Shown here: positions 26,756 through 35,964 of the stretch, piece after piece | How the letters are laid out: each line of letters starts with the position of its first letter | How positions within the stretch are numbered: the first letter of the stretch is position 1 | Assembly: GCF_900156165.1 (NCBI RefSeq) | Contig: NZ_FTMY01000010.1 | Span: 124,001 to 188,000 of the forward strand | Source: Pseudacidovorax sp. RU35E | GTDB lineage: Bacteria; Pseudomonadota; Gammaproteobacteria; Burkholderiales; Burkholderiaceae_C | Reading direction: 5' to 3' | Length of the DNA stretch: 64,000 nt | Notes under the pieces: model-generated | What the model was told of the DNA's origin: nothing | The model's input: the letters and a program-made list of their open reading frames with translations, nothing else | The model's database searches: none | Translations under genes and position numbers: made by a program

Positions 26756-27403
26756 ATGACCGCCCTGCACCACGTTCCGAACCGCACCAAGAAACTGCCG
26801 CCCCTGCGCGTGGGCATCGGCGGGCCCGTCGGCTCGGGCAAGACCACCCTGCTGGAGATGCTCTGCAAGGCGATGCGCGCGCAGTACGACCTGATCGCCA
26901 TCACCAACGACATCTACACCAAGGAAGACCAGCGCCTGCTCACCGTGGCCGGCGCGCTGCCCGCCGAGCGCATCCTGGGCGTGGAGACGGGCGGCTGCCC
27001 GCACACCGCCATCCGCGAGGACGCCTCCATCAACCTCGAGGCCATCGACCGCATGCTGGGCGACTTTCCCGATGCCGACGTGGTGTTCGTGGAAAGCGGC
27101 GGCGACAACCTGGCCGCCACCTTCAGCCCCGAGCTGTCGGACCTGACCATCTACGTGATCGACGTGGCCGCCGGCGAGAAGATCCCGCGCAAGGGTGGCC
27201 CCGGCATCACCAAGAGCGACCTGTTCGTCATCAACAAGACCGACCTGGCGCCCCACGTGGGTGCGGACCTGGGCGTGATGGAAGCCGACACGGTGCGCAT
27301 GCGCCGCGGCAAGCCCTTCGTGATGACCAACCTCAAGACCCAGGACGGCCTGGCCCAGGTGGTGCGCTTCATCGAAGAGCGCGGCATGCTCGCCGCGGGC
27401 TGA
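26756..27403 (+). CDS. ureG: Urease accessory GTPase UreG
   Basis: The 215-residue protein has a P-loop GPVGSGKTT, the nickel-binding CPH motif in [13 protein letters not shown], the [13 protein letters not shown] switch region and the base-specificity [10 protein letters not shown]. UreG hydrolyses GTP during nickel insertion into urease with UreF and UreD. It ends the operon and faces the convergent gene at 27425 across 21 bases. Confidence 0.97.
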   Translation: MTALHHVPNRTKKLPPLRVGIGGPVGSGKTTLLEMLCKAMRAQYDLIAITNDIYTKEDQRLLTVAGALPAERILGVETGGCPHTAIREDASINLEAIDRMLGDFPDADVVFVESGGDNLAATFSPELSDLTIYVIDVAAGEKIPRKGGPGITKSDLFVINKTDLAPHVGADLGVMEADTVRMRRGKPFVMTNLKTQDGLAQVVRFIEERGMLAAG

Positions 27404-27405
27404 GC

Positions 27406-27422
27406 CGGCTCGGCCGGAGCCG
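27406..27422. terminator. Short hairpin in the gap between convergent genes
   Basis: CGGCTC and GAGCCG pair around GGCCG within the 21 bases that separate the ureG stop from the stop of the opposite gene. No T-run follows, so its terminator role is only likely from position. Confidence 0.35.
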
Positions 27423-27424
27423 CA

Positions 27425-29185
27425 TCAGCCGAGCACGCGCCGCACCCACAGCCCGTAGCGGCGCACCTCGCGCGAGAGCGTGGCCTTCTCGGCGTCGGGC
27501 GCCGCCTGCAGGGCCATGGTGAACGAGCCCAGCTGGAAGGCGGCGTACAGCGGCAGGTAGAGCGCCAGCAGCGACGACTGCACGGGCACGCCCGCTTCGC
27601 GAAGGCGCCCCATGAGCCAGTGCCGCTCGCCGGCATCGAGCCCGAACTCCACCGTGGCGCCGGCCACGTCCCACTCCAGCGGCTGACAGCCCACCAGGTC
27701 ATGGGCCACGGCATGGTCCACCGCGTCGGCCTTGAGCAGCGTGCGGCCGTCCCACAGCCACTCCCAGGCATGCAGGCGGTTGTCGGTGAGCACGCGGCGC
27801 AGCGGCATGACCAGCGCCGCGGTGGGCAGCGCTGCGCGCCAGTCCTGCCAGGCGCGTGCCGCGTCCTCGCCCAGGCCCTTGCCGATGTTGTGGCCGGCCA
27901 TGTCGAGCAGCACCTCGCGCGTGGCGCCGGCCGCAGCGGGCGCGGGCAGCCGCGTGCCGCGGAAGGCCAGGTAGTCGGCGAGCCGCTCCAGCAGCAGGCC
28001 CCGCGTGGGCTGCTGCGCCGCAGGCCACAGCGGCAGCGGCCGTGCATGGGCCAGCCAGCGCTCGGCGGTGAAGCCGTGCCACAGGCCCTGCACCGGCGGA
28101 CAGAAGCCATGCCCTGCCAGCAGATGTCGCCGCGCGCAGGCCAGACGGCCGCCCCGGCCCAGGCCCGCGAAGCGCATCAGCCAGTCGCCGCCCTCGGCGG
28201 GCAGCAGGAACTTGAGCCGTTCCATGTGCACCTGCGCGGGCAGCGTCTGTGCGCCCTCGCCGTGCCAGGCACGCCATGCGCCGCCCGAGAGGCTCTGCAT
28301 CTCGCCATGCACGCCCGGCAGCCGGTCGCGCACCCAGTCCGTCAGTGCATGGGGCGGCAGGGCGTCAGGCCCGGCCACCTCCTCGAAGCCGAGGTAATGC
28401 ACGGGCTGCTCGCGCCATAGCAGGCGGGCCTCCACGCCCGCTGCGGGCCCCGGGCCATGGCCATGCGAAGGAAAGAGGTGCACGCGCGGCTGCGGCACGC
28501 CCGCGAGGCGCAGTGCCTCCACGCCGGCCATGAAGCTGCTGCCCGACAGGCCGGGGCCTTCGTCCACCACGGCCGCATCGGGCGCCCAGCCACCCGGCGG
28601 CAGACGACCCGCGCGCCGATCGAAAGGATGGCCCTGCGGGCGCAGCGTGTCGAAGCCAGGGGCCCGCAGGCCTGCCGCCACCATGGCCGCCAGGCTGGTG
28701 CCGATGCTGCGCAGGCCCACCACGCGCGTGCGTTCGCCCGACAGCGCGCCGGACTCGCGCACCTGCAGCGCGGCCATGCCATGCCCCTCGGGATAGAGCG
28801 CATAGAAGGCATAGCCCTCGCAGCGATGCACCGTGATCCAGGCGGGCAGGGACTGCCCGGCACAGGCGCGCACTGCTTCTTCCACCGCCTCGTCGTGGGC
28901 CAGCGCGAAGCCATAGCACCAGCTGTGCAGGCAGCAGCGCGCCAGCGCCAGCGTGAGATGGGTGACGCTGGCGACACCCGGCGTGACGCCATAGGAGAGC
29001 ACTTCGTCGCCCACCGCATCCGCCACGCCCTGGAGCAGTTCGCCAGCCTCGATCAGCGCCTCCACCAGCCGCGCATGCCGCACGATGCCCGGCGGCAGGG
29101 CCCGCGCGCGGCGCAGTCCGATGCACACGCGCGCCAGCTTGGCGCGCGAGCGCTCCTGCCGCCGCCCATCGCCGTAGACGATCAT
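27425..29185 (-). CDS. Unknown two-part protein: phosphoribosyltransferase-like and kinase-like regions
   Basis: This 586-residue protein has no named family that I can give with certainty. Residues 150-225 look like a phosphoribosyltransferase: VVGLRSIGTSLAAMVAAGL (156-173) and the loop VVDEGPGLSGSSF (206-218), where PRPP would bind. Residues 320-520 resemble a degenerate aminoglycoside-phosphotransferase/choline-kinase fold: RLKFLLPAEGGDWLMRF, then TDNRLHAWEWLW (467-478), KADAVDH (485-491) and LEWDVAGATVEF (503-514). It is preceded by a tyrosine phosphatase gene in the same direction (16 bases apart), so nucleotide or sugar phosphate chemistry linked to the neighbouring saccharide cluster is possible. 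The function is not known. Confidence 0.8.
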   Translation of the reverse strand: MIVYGDGRRQERSRAKLARVCIGLRRARALPPGIVRHARLVEALIEAGELLQGVADAVGDEVLSYGVTPGVASVTHLTLALARCCLHSWCYGFALAHDEAVEEAVRACAGQSLPAWITVHRCEGYAFYALYPEGHGMAALQVRESGALSGERTRVVGLRSIGTSLAAMVAAGLRAPGFDTLRPQGHPFDRRAGRLPPGGWAPDAAVVDEGPGLSGSSFMAGVEALRLAGVPQPRVHLFPSHGHGPGPAAGVEARLLWREQPVHYLGFEEVAGPDALPPHALTDWVRDRLPGVHGEMQSLSGGAWRAWHGEGAQTLPAQVHMERLKFLLPAEGGDWLMRFAGLGRGGRLACARRHLLAGHGFCPPVQGLWHGFTAERWLAHARPLPLWPAAQQPTRGLLLERLADYLAFRGTRLPAPAAAGATREVLLDMAGHNIGKGLGEDAARAWQDWRAALPTAALVMPLRRVLTDNRLHAWEWLWDGRTLLKADAVDHAVAHDLVGCQPLEWDVAGATVEFGLDAGERHWLMGRLREAGVPVQSSLLALYLPLYAAFQLGSFTMALQAAPDAEKATLSREVRRYGLWVRRVLG

Positions 29186-29201
29186 GGCGCGTCCGCGTGC
29201 C

Positions 29202-29783
29202 TCATGACCCTGCGTTATCGCGAGGGGCGTCGGCCGTGCCGGTCCCCGTGCCGCCCATCAGGTGCGCATACGCGATGCGTTGGCACTGCGCCATGGTGGG
29301 CACGGCGAACTCGGCACGCGCCTCGTGCCGATGCCGCGCCATCCAGGCGATCCAACACCCCAGCTGCGCCGGCGAAGGCGAGACCACCGCGCGGCGCGAC
29401 TTCATGTCCGCCAGCGCCTGCAGGGGCGGCACGCCCCGCGCCACCAGCACGCACAGCGCCAGGGTGGCCGAACGGCCGATGCCCCACTGGCAGTGGATCA
29501 ACAGACGCTCGCCTGCATCCAGGCTGGCCTGCGCGAAGCGGATGCCGTGGTCCAGATGCGCGTCGCCCACGCTGCACATGTCGGGCGTGGGCAGGTGCAG
29601 CAGCCGCACGCCGTGCCGCGTGAGTTGCGCCTCGTCGTCGCGATCCTCCTCGCGCAGGTCGATCACGGCACGCACGCCATGGGTGCCGGCCAGCTCCGCA
29701 TAGAAGCCGGGCGGCACATGGCCACCGACCGCCAGCCGGGGCGTGATCCAGTCGAAGTACGGAGAAGAGCGCAGCGAAGCCAT
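29202..29783 (-). CDS. Dual-specificity/tyrosine phosphatase family protein
   Basis: The 193-residue protein has the catalytic P-loop HCQWGIGRSA, with the nucleophile Cys and Arg of the CX5R motif, a possible general acid Asp in LPTPDMCS, and an upstream VRAVIDLREEDRDDE segment typical of cytoplasmic dual-specificity phosphatases. The ATG at 29783 gives the usual start SSPYFDWITPRLAVGG; an in-frame start at 29822 is less likely. It is the first gene of a two-gene minus-strand unit with the PRTase/kinase-like gene. In saccharide loci such phosphatases act on tyrosine kinases or on phosphorylated metabolites. Confidence 0.83.
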   Translation of the reverse strand: MASLRSSPYFDWITPRLAVGGHVPPGFYAELAGTHGVRAVIDLREEDRDDEAQLTRHGVRLLHLPTPDMCSVGDAHLDHGIRFAQASLDAGERLLIHCQWGIGRSATLALCVLVARGVPPLQALADMKSRRAVVSPSPAQLGCWIAWMARHRHEARAEFAVPTMAQCQRIAYAHLMGGTGTGTADAPRDNAGS

Positions 29784-29941
29784 GCTGCATCTTGGCCGGC
29801 GCCATGCCGCCGACGCAAGCACCGGCGACTCACAGAGCGGTCAGCTTTGTCCCACAGCCGCGGCACGGCCCGGTCCTAGCGTGGCCGGCGTACCGCGCCG
29901 CGGTGCAGTCTCTTCTCTGCTCCTCACGGACACATCACAAC

Positions 29942-30238
29942 ATGAACATCACGGTCCTGGGTACGGGCTATGTGGGACTGGTCACGGCCACCTGCCTGGC
30001 CGAAGCCGGCCATCAGTTGCTGTGCTTCGACGTCGACGTCGACAAGATCAAGAGACTGGCGCGCGGCGAGTCCTTCGGTGCCGAGGAGGCGCTCGACGTC
30101 GCCGATCTGCATGCCGACCTGGCCAGCGCCCTCGAAGCCGAGGGTGGGCGGCTGGTGATCGCCGGCTACCACGAGGACGACCTGCGAACGGCGGACGGCT
30201 TCCTCAAGGCACTGGTGGTGCCGGAGGGCACGGCGTGA
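29942..30238 (+). pseudogene. Remnant of UDP-glucose 6-dehydrogenase (N-terminal piece, possibly chimeric)
   Basis: The first 37 residues (MNITVLGTGYVGLVTATCLAEAGH and on to VDKIKRL, quoted in part) are the NAD-binding start of nucleotide-sugar 6-dehydrogenases, but the frame stops after 98 residues while the family has about 430. The later part, RLVIAGYHEDDLRTADGF, does not fit that enzyme and recalls the Rossmann segment of zinc-type dehydrogenases often found in such clusters. An internal deletion joining two former genes in frame would explain it. It overlaps the next gene by four bases (GTGA), so it may still be translated and matter for coupling. Confidence 0.6.
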
Positions 30239-31299
30239 ACGTGCCCATCCCGGCCGGCCATTCGCTCGACGCCGTCCGCCCCATGCCTGTCGGCGGCGGC
30301 CCTTCGTCGCCCAGTGCACGCCTGGGCTTCCTCGGCGTGGGCTGGATCAGCCGCCACCGACTGCAGGCCCTGCTGGAGGACGGCGCCGCCGAGGCGCTGC
30401 TGCTGTGCGACAGCGATCCCGCCAGTCTGGAAGCCGCCGCCGCCCTGGCGCCCGGGGCCCGCACCCTGCCCACGGCCGCCGACCTGCCCGCCGGCCTGCC
30501 GCTGGACGGGCTGGTCATCGCCACCCCCAGTGCCCTTCACGCCGCCCAGGCCCGCGCCGCACTGGAGGCCGGCCTGGCCGTGTTCTGCCAGAAGCCCCTG
30601 GCGCGCACGGCCGCGGAGACGCGTGCCGTCATCGAGGCCGCACAGCGCGCCGACCGGCGGCTGGGCGTGGACCTGTGCTACCGGCACACCGCCGCCGCAC
30701 GCGCGGTGGCAGCCCAGGTGCGCAGCGGCGAACTGGGCGCGGTCTATGCCATCGACCTGGTCTTCCACAACGCGTACGGCCCCGACAAGGCCTGGTTCCG
30801 CGACCCGGCCCTCGCGGGCGGGGGCTGCCTGATCGACCTGGGCACGCACCTGATGGACCTGGCGCTGTGGGTCATGGACTTTCCCGTGGCCGACGAGGCC
30901 TCGGCCCGGCTGTATGCGCAGGGGCGCCGGCTGGGCCCGGCGCCGGACGAGGTCGAGGACCATGCCCTGGCCCAGTTCACCCTGGCGCCGGGCACCAGCG
31001 TGCGGCTGGCCTGCTCGTGGAACCTGTCGGCCGGCTGCGATGCGGTCATCGAGGCGCACTTCCATGGCACCCGCGGCAGCGCCCGCCTGCGCAACGTGGA
31101 CGGCTCCTTCTACGACTTCGTCGCAGAGCGCTGCCACGGCACCCGGGCGCAGCGCCTGAGCGAACCGCCGGACGACTGGGGTGGCCGCGCCGCCGTGCAG
31201 TGGGCCCGCGCCGTCGCCGCAGGCGGTCGCTTCGATGCCGAGGCCTGGCAGGCCCTGCGCGTGGCCGAACTGCTGGACCAGCTCTATGGACGCGCCTGA
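30235..31299 (+). CDS. Gfo/Idh/MocA-family oxidoreductase
   Basis: The 354-residue protein has the N-terminal dinucleotide motif GFLGVGWISRHRL, the EKP-type motif in modified form (FCQKPLARTAAET), and a C-terminal alpha/beta domain with GGGCLIDLGTHLMDLALW, where the catalytic His lies. Members oxidise or reduce sugars and nucleotide sugars with NAD(P). The GTG at 30235 overlaps the preceding stop; an ATG at 30283 is closer to the fold and also possible. It overlaps the downstream glycosyltransferase by 14 bases. Confidence 0.87.
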   Translation: MNVPIPAGHSLDAVRPMPVGGGPSSPSARLGFLGVGWISRHRLQALLEDGAAEALLLCDSDPASLEAAAALAPGARTLPTAADLPAGLPLDGLVIATPSALHAAQARAALEAGLAVFCQKPLARTAAETRAVIEAAQRADRRLGVDLCYRHTAAARAVAAQVRSGELGAVYAIDLVFHNAYGPDKAWFRDPALAGGGCLIDLGTHLMDLALWVMDFPVADEASARLYAQGRRLGPAPDEVEDHALAQFTLAPGTSVRLACSWNLSAGCDAVIEAHFHGTRGSARLRNVDGSFYDFVAERCHGTRAQRLSEPPDDWGGRAAVQWARAVAAGGRFDAEAWQALRVAELLDQLYGRA

Positions 31300-32470
31300 A
31301 GCGCAGCCCCTGCGCGTGCTGATGACCACCGACACCGTCGGCGGCGTATGGCAGCACAGCGTCGAGCTGTCGCGCGCACTCTCCGACTGGGGTCATCGCG
31401 TGGTCCTGGTCGCGTTGGGGCCGCCGCCCACGCCACGCCAGCGCGCCGAGGCGCATGCGGTGCGCGGCCTGGTGCTGCAGGTCCACAGTGGCGCGCTGGA
31501 ATGGATGCACGAACCGTGGGACGAGGTGCGACGCACGGGCGACTGGCTGCTGGCCCAGGCCACCCGGCTGCGGCCGGATGTGGTGCACCTGAACCAGTTC
31601 GCCTTCGGCGCGCTGCCCTTCGACGCGCCCACGCTGGTGGTCGCGCACTCGTGCGTGCTGTCGTGGTGGCAGGGGGTGCATGGCGAGGCGGCGCCACCGC
31701 AGTGGGACCGCTACCGCGCCGCCGTGCGGGCCGGGCTGGAAGGCGCCGGTGCCATCGCCGCGCCCACGCGGGCCATGCTGGCCGCCGTGGGACGCCACCA
31801 CGGCGTGCATCGCCACGGCCATGTGCTGCCCAACGGCCGCGACCCGCGACGCTTCGTCGTCGGCACCAAGCGGCCCCACGTGCTCAGTGCCGGCCGGCTG
31901 TGGGACCCGGCCAAGAACCTCGACGCGCTGCGCGCCGCCGCCCCCGCCCTGCCGGCCCCCTGGCAGGTGCGCGTGGCCGGTCCGGTGTGCGGGCCGGACG
32001 GCCAGTCGGTCGACGCCGGCCCGCTGGAGGTCCTGGGCCCCCTGCCGCCCAACAGCATGGCGCGCGCCTACGCGGCTGCGGCCATCTATGCCCTCCCCGC
32101 GCGCTACGAGCCCTTCGGCCAGACTGCGCTGGAGGCCGCCCTCAGCGGCTGCGCCCTGGTGCTGGGCGACATCGACAGCCTGCGCGAACTGTGGGAGGGC
32201 GCGGCCCTGTTCGTGCCACCCGATGACGCGTCCGCACTCGGGCGCGCACTGGCCGGCCTGGCCGATGACGAGCCGCAGCGCCGGGCCCTGGCCCTGGCGG
32301 CCCGCGCGCGTGCGCTGCGCTTCACGCCCCATGCCATGGCCAGCGCCTATCTCTCGCTCTACCGCACGCTGCTGCGGGACAGGGCGCGCCATCCACCGAG
32401 GGTGCCGCCCGTTGGCGGCCCTGCGCCCCTGCCGCCCGGTGCCGCGCAGACCCCCGCGTCCTCCTTCTGA
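31286..32470 (+). CDS. Glycosyltransferase, GT4 type
   Basis: The 394-residue GT-B protein begins VLMTTDTVGGVWQHSVELSRAL and has the donor-site signature YEPFGQTALEAALSGCALVLGDI (shown in part) with the two Glu of the EX7E motif. It would transfer a sugar from an activated donor, acting at the cytoplasmic face. The start lies inside the end of the Gfo/Idh gene, which indicates a tightly coupled operon. A low-complexity Pro-rich tail of about 35 residues follows the fold. Confidence 0.87.
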   Translation: MDAPEAQPLRVLMTTDTVGGVWQHSVELSRALSDWGHRVVLVALGPPPTPRQRAEAHAVRGLVLQVHSGALEWMHEPWDEVRRTGDWLLAQATRLRPDVVHLNQFAFGALPFDAPTLVVAHSCVLSWWQGVHGEAAPPQWDRYRAAVRAGLEGAGAIAAPTRAMLAAVGRHHGVHRHGHVLPNGRDPRRFVVGTKRPHVLSAGRLWDPAKNLDALRAAAPALPAPWQVRVAGPVCGPDGQSVDAGPLEVLGPLPPNSMARAYAAAAIYALPARYEPFGQTALEAALSGCALVLGDIDSLRELWEGAALFVPPDDASALGRALAGLADDEPQRRALALAARARALRFTPHAMASAYLSLYRTLLRDRARHPPRVPPVGGPAPLPPGAAQTPASSF

Positions 32471-32497
32471 CCCCACCCCGAGCCACCTCGCGCACCG

Positions 32498-33619
32498 ATG
32501 CACATCGTCCTCTTCTGCCATTCGCTCGTCTCCTGCTGGAACCACGGCAACGCGCATTTCCTGCGCGGCGTCTGCCAGGAACTGCTGCTGCGCGGTCACA
32601 GCCTGCAGGTCTACGAGCCGCAGGACAGCTGGAGCCGCACCCAGATGGTGGCCGAGCAGGGTCCCTCGTCCCTCGAAGGCTTCCGCCAGGCCTATCCGCG
32701 GCTGCGCAGCCATCTCTACGAGCCCGCCCGCCTCGACCTGGACCGCGCCCTGGCCGGTGCCGACCTGGTGCTGGTCCATGAATGGAGCGACCCGGCCCTG
32801 GTCAAGCGGATCGGCCGCCACCGGCGCGACCGCCGCTATCGCCTGTTCTTCCACGACACGCATCACCGCAGCCGGACCGACCCGAAGGCGATGAGCGCCT
32901 ACGCCCTGGAGGACTACGACGGCGTGCTGGCCTTCGGCGAAGTGATCCGCGAGCTCTACCTGGCCCAGGGCTGGGCCCACCGCGCCTGGACCTGGCACGA
33001 GGCCGCCGATGCGCGCCGGTTCCATCCCATCGCCGGCCTGCCGCGCGCGGGCGACCTGATCTGGATCGGCAACTGGGGCGACGAGGAGCGCACCGCCGAG
33101 CTGGAGGAGTTCCTGCTCCAGCCGGTGGCCGACCTGCACCTCTCGGCCCGCGTGCATGGCGTGCGCTATCCGCCCGAGGCCGTGGGGCGGCTGCGCGCCT
33201 GCGGCATCGACTACCGCGGCTGGCTGCCGAACCATGCGGTGCCCCGGGCATTCGCCCGCTTCGGCTGTACGGTGCATGTGCCGCGGCGGCCCTATGCGCG
33301 ACAGCTGCCGGGCATTCCCACGATCCGCATGTTCGAGGCGCTGGCCTGCGGCATCCCGCTGGTCAGCGCGCCGTGGAGCGACAGCGAGCATCTGTTCCAC
33401 CCCGGCAGCGACTACCTGGTCGCCCGCGATGGCGCGCAGATGCGCCAGTATCTGCGGGCGCTGAAGAACGACCCCGCCATGGCCCGGGAGATGGCGGCCC
33501 GCGGCCGCGCCACCGTGCTCGCCCGCCACACCTGCGCCCACCGCGTGGACCAGTTGCTGGCCATCCACCAGGCCCTGTCCGCCCCGCCCCCGAATCCCCC
33601 TGTCCGGAGCCCTGCATGA
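32498..33619 (+). CDS. CgeB-like glycosyltransferase 1
   Basis: The 373-residue protein has a GT-B fold of the CgeB/DUF3880 type: an N-terminal VLFCHSLVSCWNHGNAHFLRG, the middle TWHEAADARRFHP and the donor-site IPTIRMFEALACGIPLVSAPW. In Bacillus CgeB is linked to decoration of the spore surface; proteobacterial relatives occur in saccharide clusters. It is followed by two more paralogues overlapping by four bases each. Confidence 0.82.
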   Translation: MHIVLFCHSLVSCWNHGNAHFLRGVCQELLLRGHSLQVYEPQDSWSRTQMVAEQGPSSLEGFRQAYPRLRSHLYEPARLDLDRALAGADLVLVHEWSDPALVKRIGRHRRDRRYRLFFHDTHHRSRTDPKAMSAYALEDYDGVLAFGEVIRELYLAQGWAHRAWTWHEAADARRFHPIAGLPRAGDLIWIGNWGDEERTAELEEFLLQPVADLHLSARVHGVRYPPEAVGRLRACGIDYRGWLPNHAVPRAFARFGCTVHVPRRPYARQLPGIPTIRMFEALACGIPLVSAPWSDSEHLFHPGSDYLVARDGAQMRQYLRALKNDPAMAREMAARGRATVLARHTCAHRVDQLLAIHQALSAPPPNPPVRSPA

Positions 33620-34725
33620 CACGACCGATGGACATCGCCTTCTTCGGCTCGAGCCTGGTCTCGGCCTATTGGAACGGTGCCGCCACCTACTACCGCGGCA
33701 TGCTGCGGGCGCTGGCCCAGCGCGGCCACCGGGTGCACTTCTACGAACCCGATGCCTACGAGCGCCAGCAGCACCGCGACATTCCGGACCCACCCTGGGC
33801 ACGCGTGACCGTGTATCCCGGCGACGACGCGGCCGCCGCACTGCGCTGCGTGGAAGAGGCACGCGGCGCCGACCTGATCGTCAAGGCCAGTGGCGTGGGC
33901 GTGTTCGACTCCCTGCTGGAGTCGGCCGTGCTGGCCCTGCGCGCGCCCACCGCACAGGTGGTGTTCTGGGACGTGGACGCGCCGGCCACCCTGGCGCGCA
34001 TGCAGGCCGACGGGACGGACCCGCTGCGCGCGCTGGTGCCGGACTTCGACCTCGTGCTGACCTATGGCGGCGGCGAGCCGGTGGTCGCGGCCTACCTCGC
34101 GCTGGGCGCGCGCGGCTGCGTGCCGGTCTACAACGCGCTGGACCCCGAGACGCACTTCCCGGTGGCGGCCAACCCGCGCTTCGAGGCCGACCTGGGCTTC
34201 CTGGGCAACCGCCTGCCCGACCGCGAAGCGCGCGTGGAGGCCTTCTTCCTCGATGCCGCCGAACGGCTGCCGCGCCGCAGCTTCCTGCTGGGCGGCAGCG
34301 GCTGGCAGGACCGCGCGCTGCCGGCCAACGTGCGCCACCTGGGCCATGTCTACACGGCGGACCACAACGCCTTCAACTGCAGCACGCGGGCCGTGCTCAA
34401 CATCAGCCGCGAGAGCATGGCGCGCTGCGGCTTCTCGCCCGCCACCCGGGTGTTCGAGGCGGCGGGCGCCGCGGCCTGCCTGATCACCGACGCCTGGCCG
34501 GGCATCGAGCATTTCCTGGAGCCGGACACCGAGGTGCTCGTGGCCGAGGACGGTGCCGCCGTGGCCGCCCACCTGGACACGCTGGATCCGGCCCGCGCCC
34601 GCGCCATCGGCCACGCCGCCCTGCGCCGGGTGCTGGCCCACCACACCTATGCCCATCGCGCCGCGCAGGTGGAGGCGCTGTTCGAGGGCACCGATGTGCG
34701 GCCCGGCGGGCTGGAGGCCGTATGA
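33616..34725 (+). CDS. CgeB-like glycosyltransferase 2
   Basis: The 369-residue protein starts MDIAFFGSSLVSAYWNGAATYYRG after a short leader and has the donor-site SPATRVFEAAGAAACLITDAWPGIEHF. It is clearly related to the genes before and after it, but each has its own N-terminal acceptor half. The ATG overlaps the previous stop (ATGA). Confidence 0.83.
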   Translation: MTRPMDIAFFGSSLVSAYWNGAATYYRGMLRALAQRGHRVHFYEPDAYERQQHRDIPDPPWARVTVYPGDDAAAALRCVEEARGADLIVKASGVGVFDSLLESAVLALRAPTAQVVFWDVDAPATLARMQADGTDPLRALVPDFDLVLTYGGGEPVVAAYLALGARGCVPVYNALDPETHFPVAANPRFEADLGFLGNRLPDREARVEAFFLDAAERLPRRSFLLGGSGWQDRALPANVRHLGHVYTADHNAFNCSTRAVLNISRESMARCGFSPATRVFEAAGAAACLITDAWPGIEHFLEPDTEVLVAEDGAAVAAHLDTLDPARARAIGHAALRRVLAHHTYAHRAAQVEALFEGTDVRPGGLEAV

Positions 34726-35861
34726 ACGCGGGCGCATCAGCCGACCCCGCCGCAGCGCCGGCCGAGCGCCCGCTGCGCATCGTCATCCTCGGCCTGTCCA
34801 TCACGTCCTCCTGGGGCAATGGCCATGCGACCACCTGGCGCGCACTGGTCCGCGCGCTGGCGGGGCGCGGGCACGAGGTGCTCTTCCTCGAACGCGACGT
34901 GCCTTGGTACGCCAGCCACCGCGACCTGCCCGAGCCGCCCTGGTGCCGCACCGCGCTGTACCCGGATCTGGACACCCTGCGCTCGCAATGGGCCGGGGCG
35001 GTGGCGGAGGCCGACCTGGTGATTGTCGGCTCCTTCGTGCCCGACGGCATCGAGGTGGGCGACTGGGTGCACAGGCAGGCGCGCGGACTCACCGCCTTCT
35101 ACGACATCGACACGCCCGTCACGCTCACCGCGCTGGCCCAGCACGCGTGCACCTACCTTTCGGCGGCGCAACTGCCGAGCTACGACCTGTACCTCTCGTT
35201 CACCGGCGGGCCAACTCTGGAGCGCCTCGAGCGGCAGTTCGGTGCCCGGGCGGCGCGGGTGCTGTACTGCGCGGTCGACCCGCAACTGCACGCGGCGCAG
35301 AACGTGGAATGCAGCCTGGACCTGGGCTACATGGGCACCGACAGCACCGATCGCCGTGCCGGCCTGGAGACCTTGCTGCTGGCGCCGGCCCGCCGGTGGC
35401 CACAGGGCCGCTTCGCCGTGGCGGGCGCCAACCATCCTGCCACCGAGGGCTGGCCGGCCAACGTGCGGTATCTGCCGCACCTGCCACCGCCGGAGCACCG
35501 GGCCTTCTACGGCAGCCAGCGCTTCACCCTCAACCTCACGCGGGCCGACATGCGGGCGGCCGGCTGGTCACCCAGCGTGCGCTTGTTCGAGGCCGCGGCC
35601 TGTGCCACGCCCATCATCAGCGACCGCTGGGCGGGCATCGAGGACGTGCTGGTGCCGGGACGCGAGATCTTCCTGGCCGACAGTGCCGACGAGGTGCTGG
35701 CCCTGCTCCACGACCTGCCCGAGGACCAGCGCCGCGCGGTCGGCGAAGCCGCGCGCCAGCGCGTGCTGGGCGCCCACACAGCAGAACACCGGGCGCGCGA
35801 ACTGGAGGCCTACGTGGCCGAGGCGACGGGTGCGGCCGTGTCGCCGGCGGCCTCGCCATGA
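34722..35861 (+). CDS. CgeB-like glycosyltransferase 3
   Basis: The 379-residue protein has ILGLSITSSWGNGHATTWRALVRAL near its start, a central GLTAFYDIDTPVTLTAL and the donor-site SPSVRLFEAAACATPIISDRW. It completes a run of three related enzymes that probably add successive sugars or act in parallel on one acceptor. The ATG overlaps the previous stop by four bases. Confidence 0.83.
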   Translation: MNAGASADPAAAPAERPLRIVILGLSITSSWGNGHATTWRALVRALAGRGHEVLFLERDVPWYASHRDLPEPPWCRTALYPDLDTLRSQWAGAVAEADLVIVGSFVPDGIEVGDWVHRQARGLTAFYDIDTPVTLTALAQHACTYLSAAQLPSYDLYLSFTGGPTLERLERQFGARAARVLYCAVDPQLHAAQNVECSLDLGYMGTDSTDRRAGLETLLLAPARRWPQGRFAVAGANHPATEGWPANVRYLPHLPPPEHRAFYGSQRFTLNLTRADMRAAGWSPSVRLFEAAACATPIISDRWAGIEDVLVPGREIFLADSADEVLALLHDLPEDQRRAVGEAARQRVLGAHTAEHRARELEAYVAEATGAAVSPAASP

Positions 35862-35964
35862 CCAGCGCGCCTCCAGACGCTCACGCTCCCTGGCGATGCG
35901 GTGGACGGCGCGGCCGACTGCGGCCGCATGCCTGAGGGCTCCATGGCGCGACCACAATCGCGCC

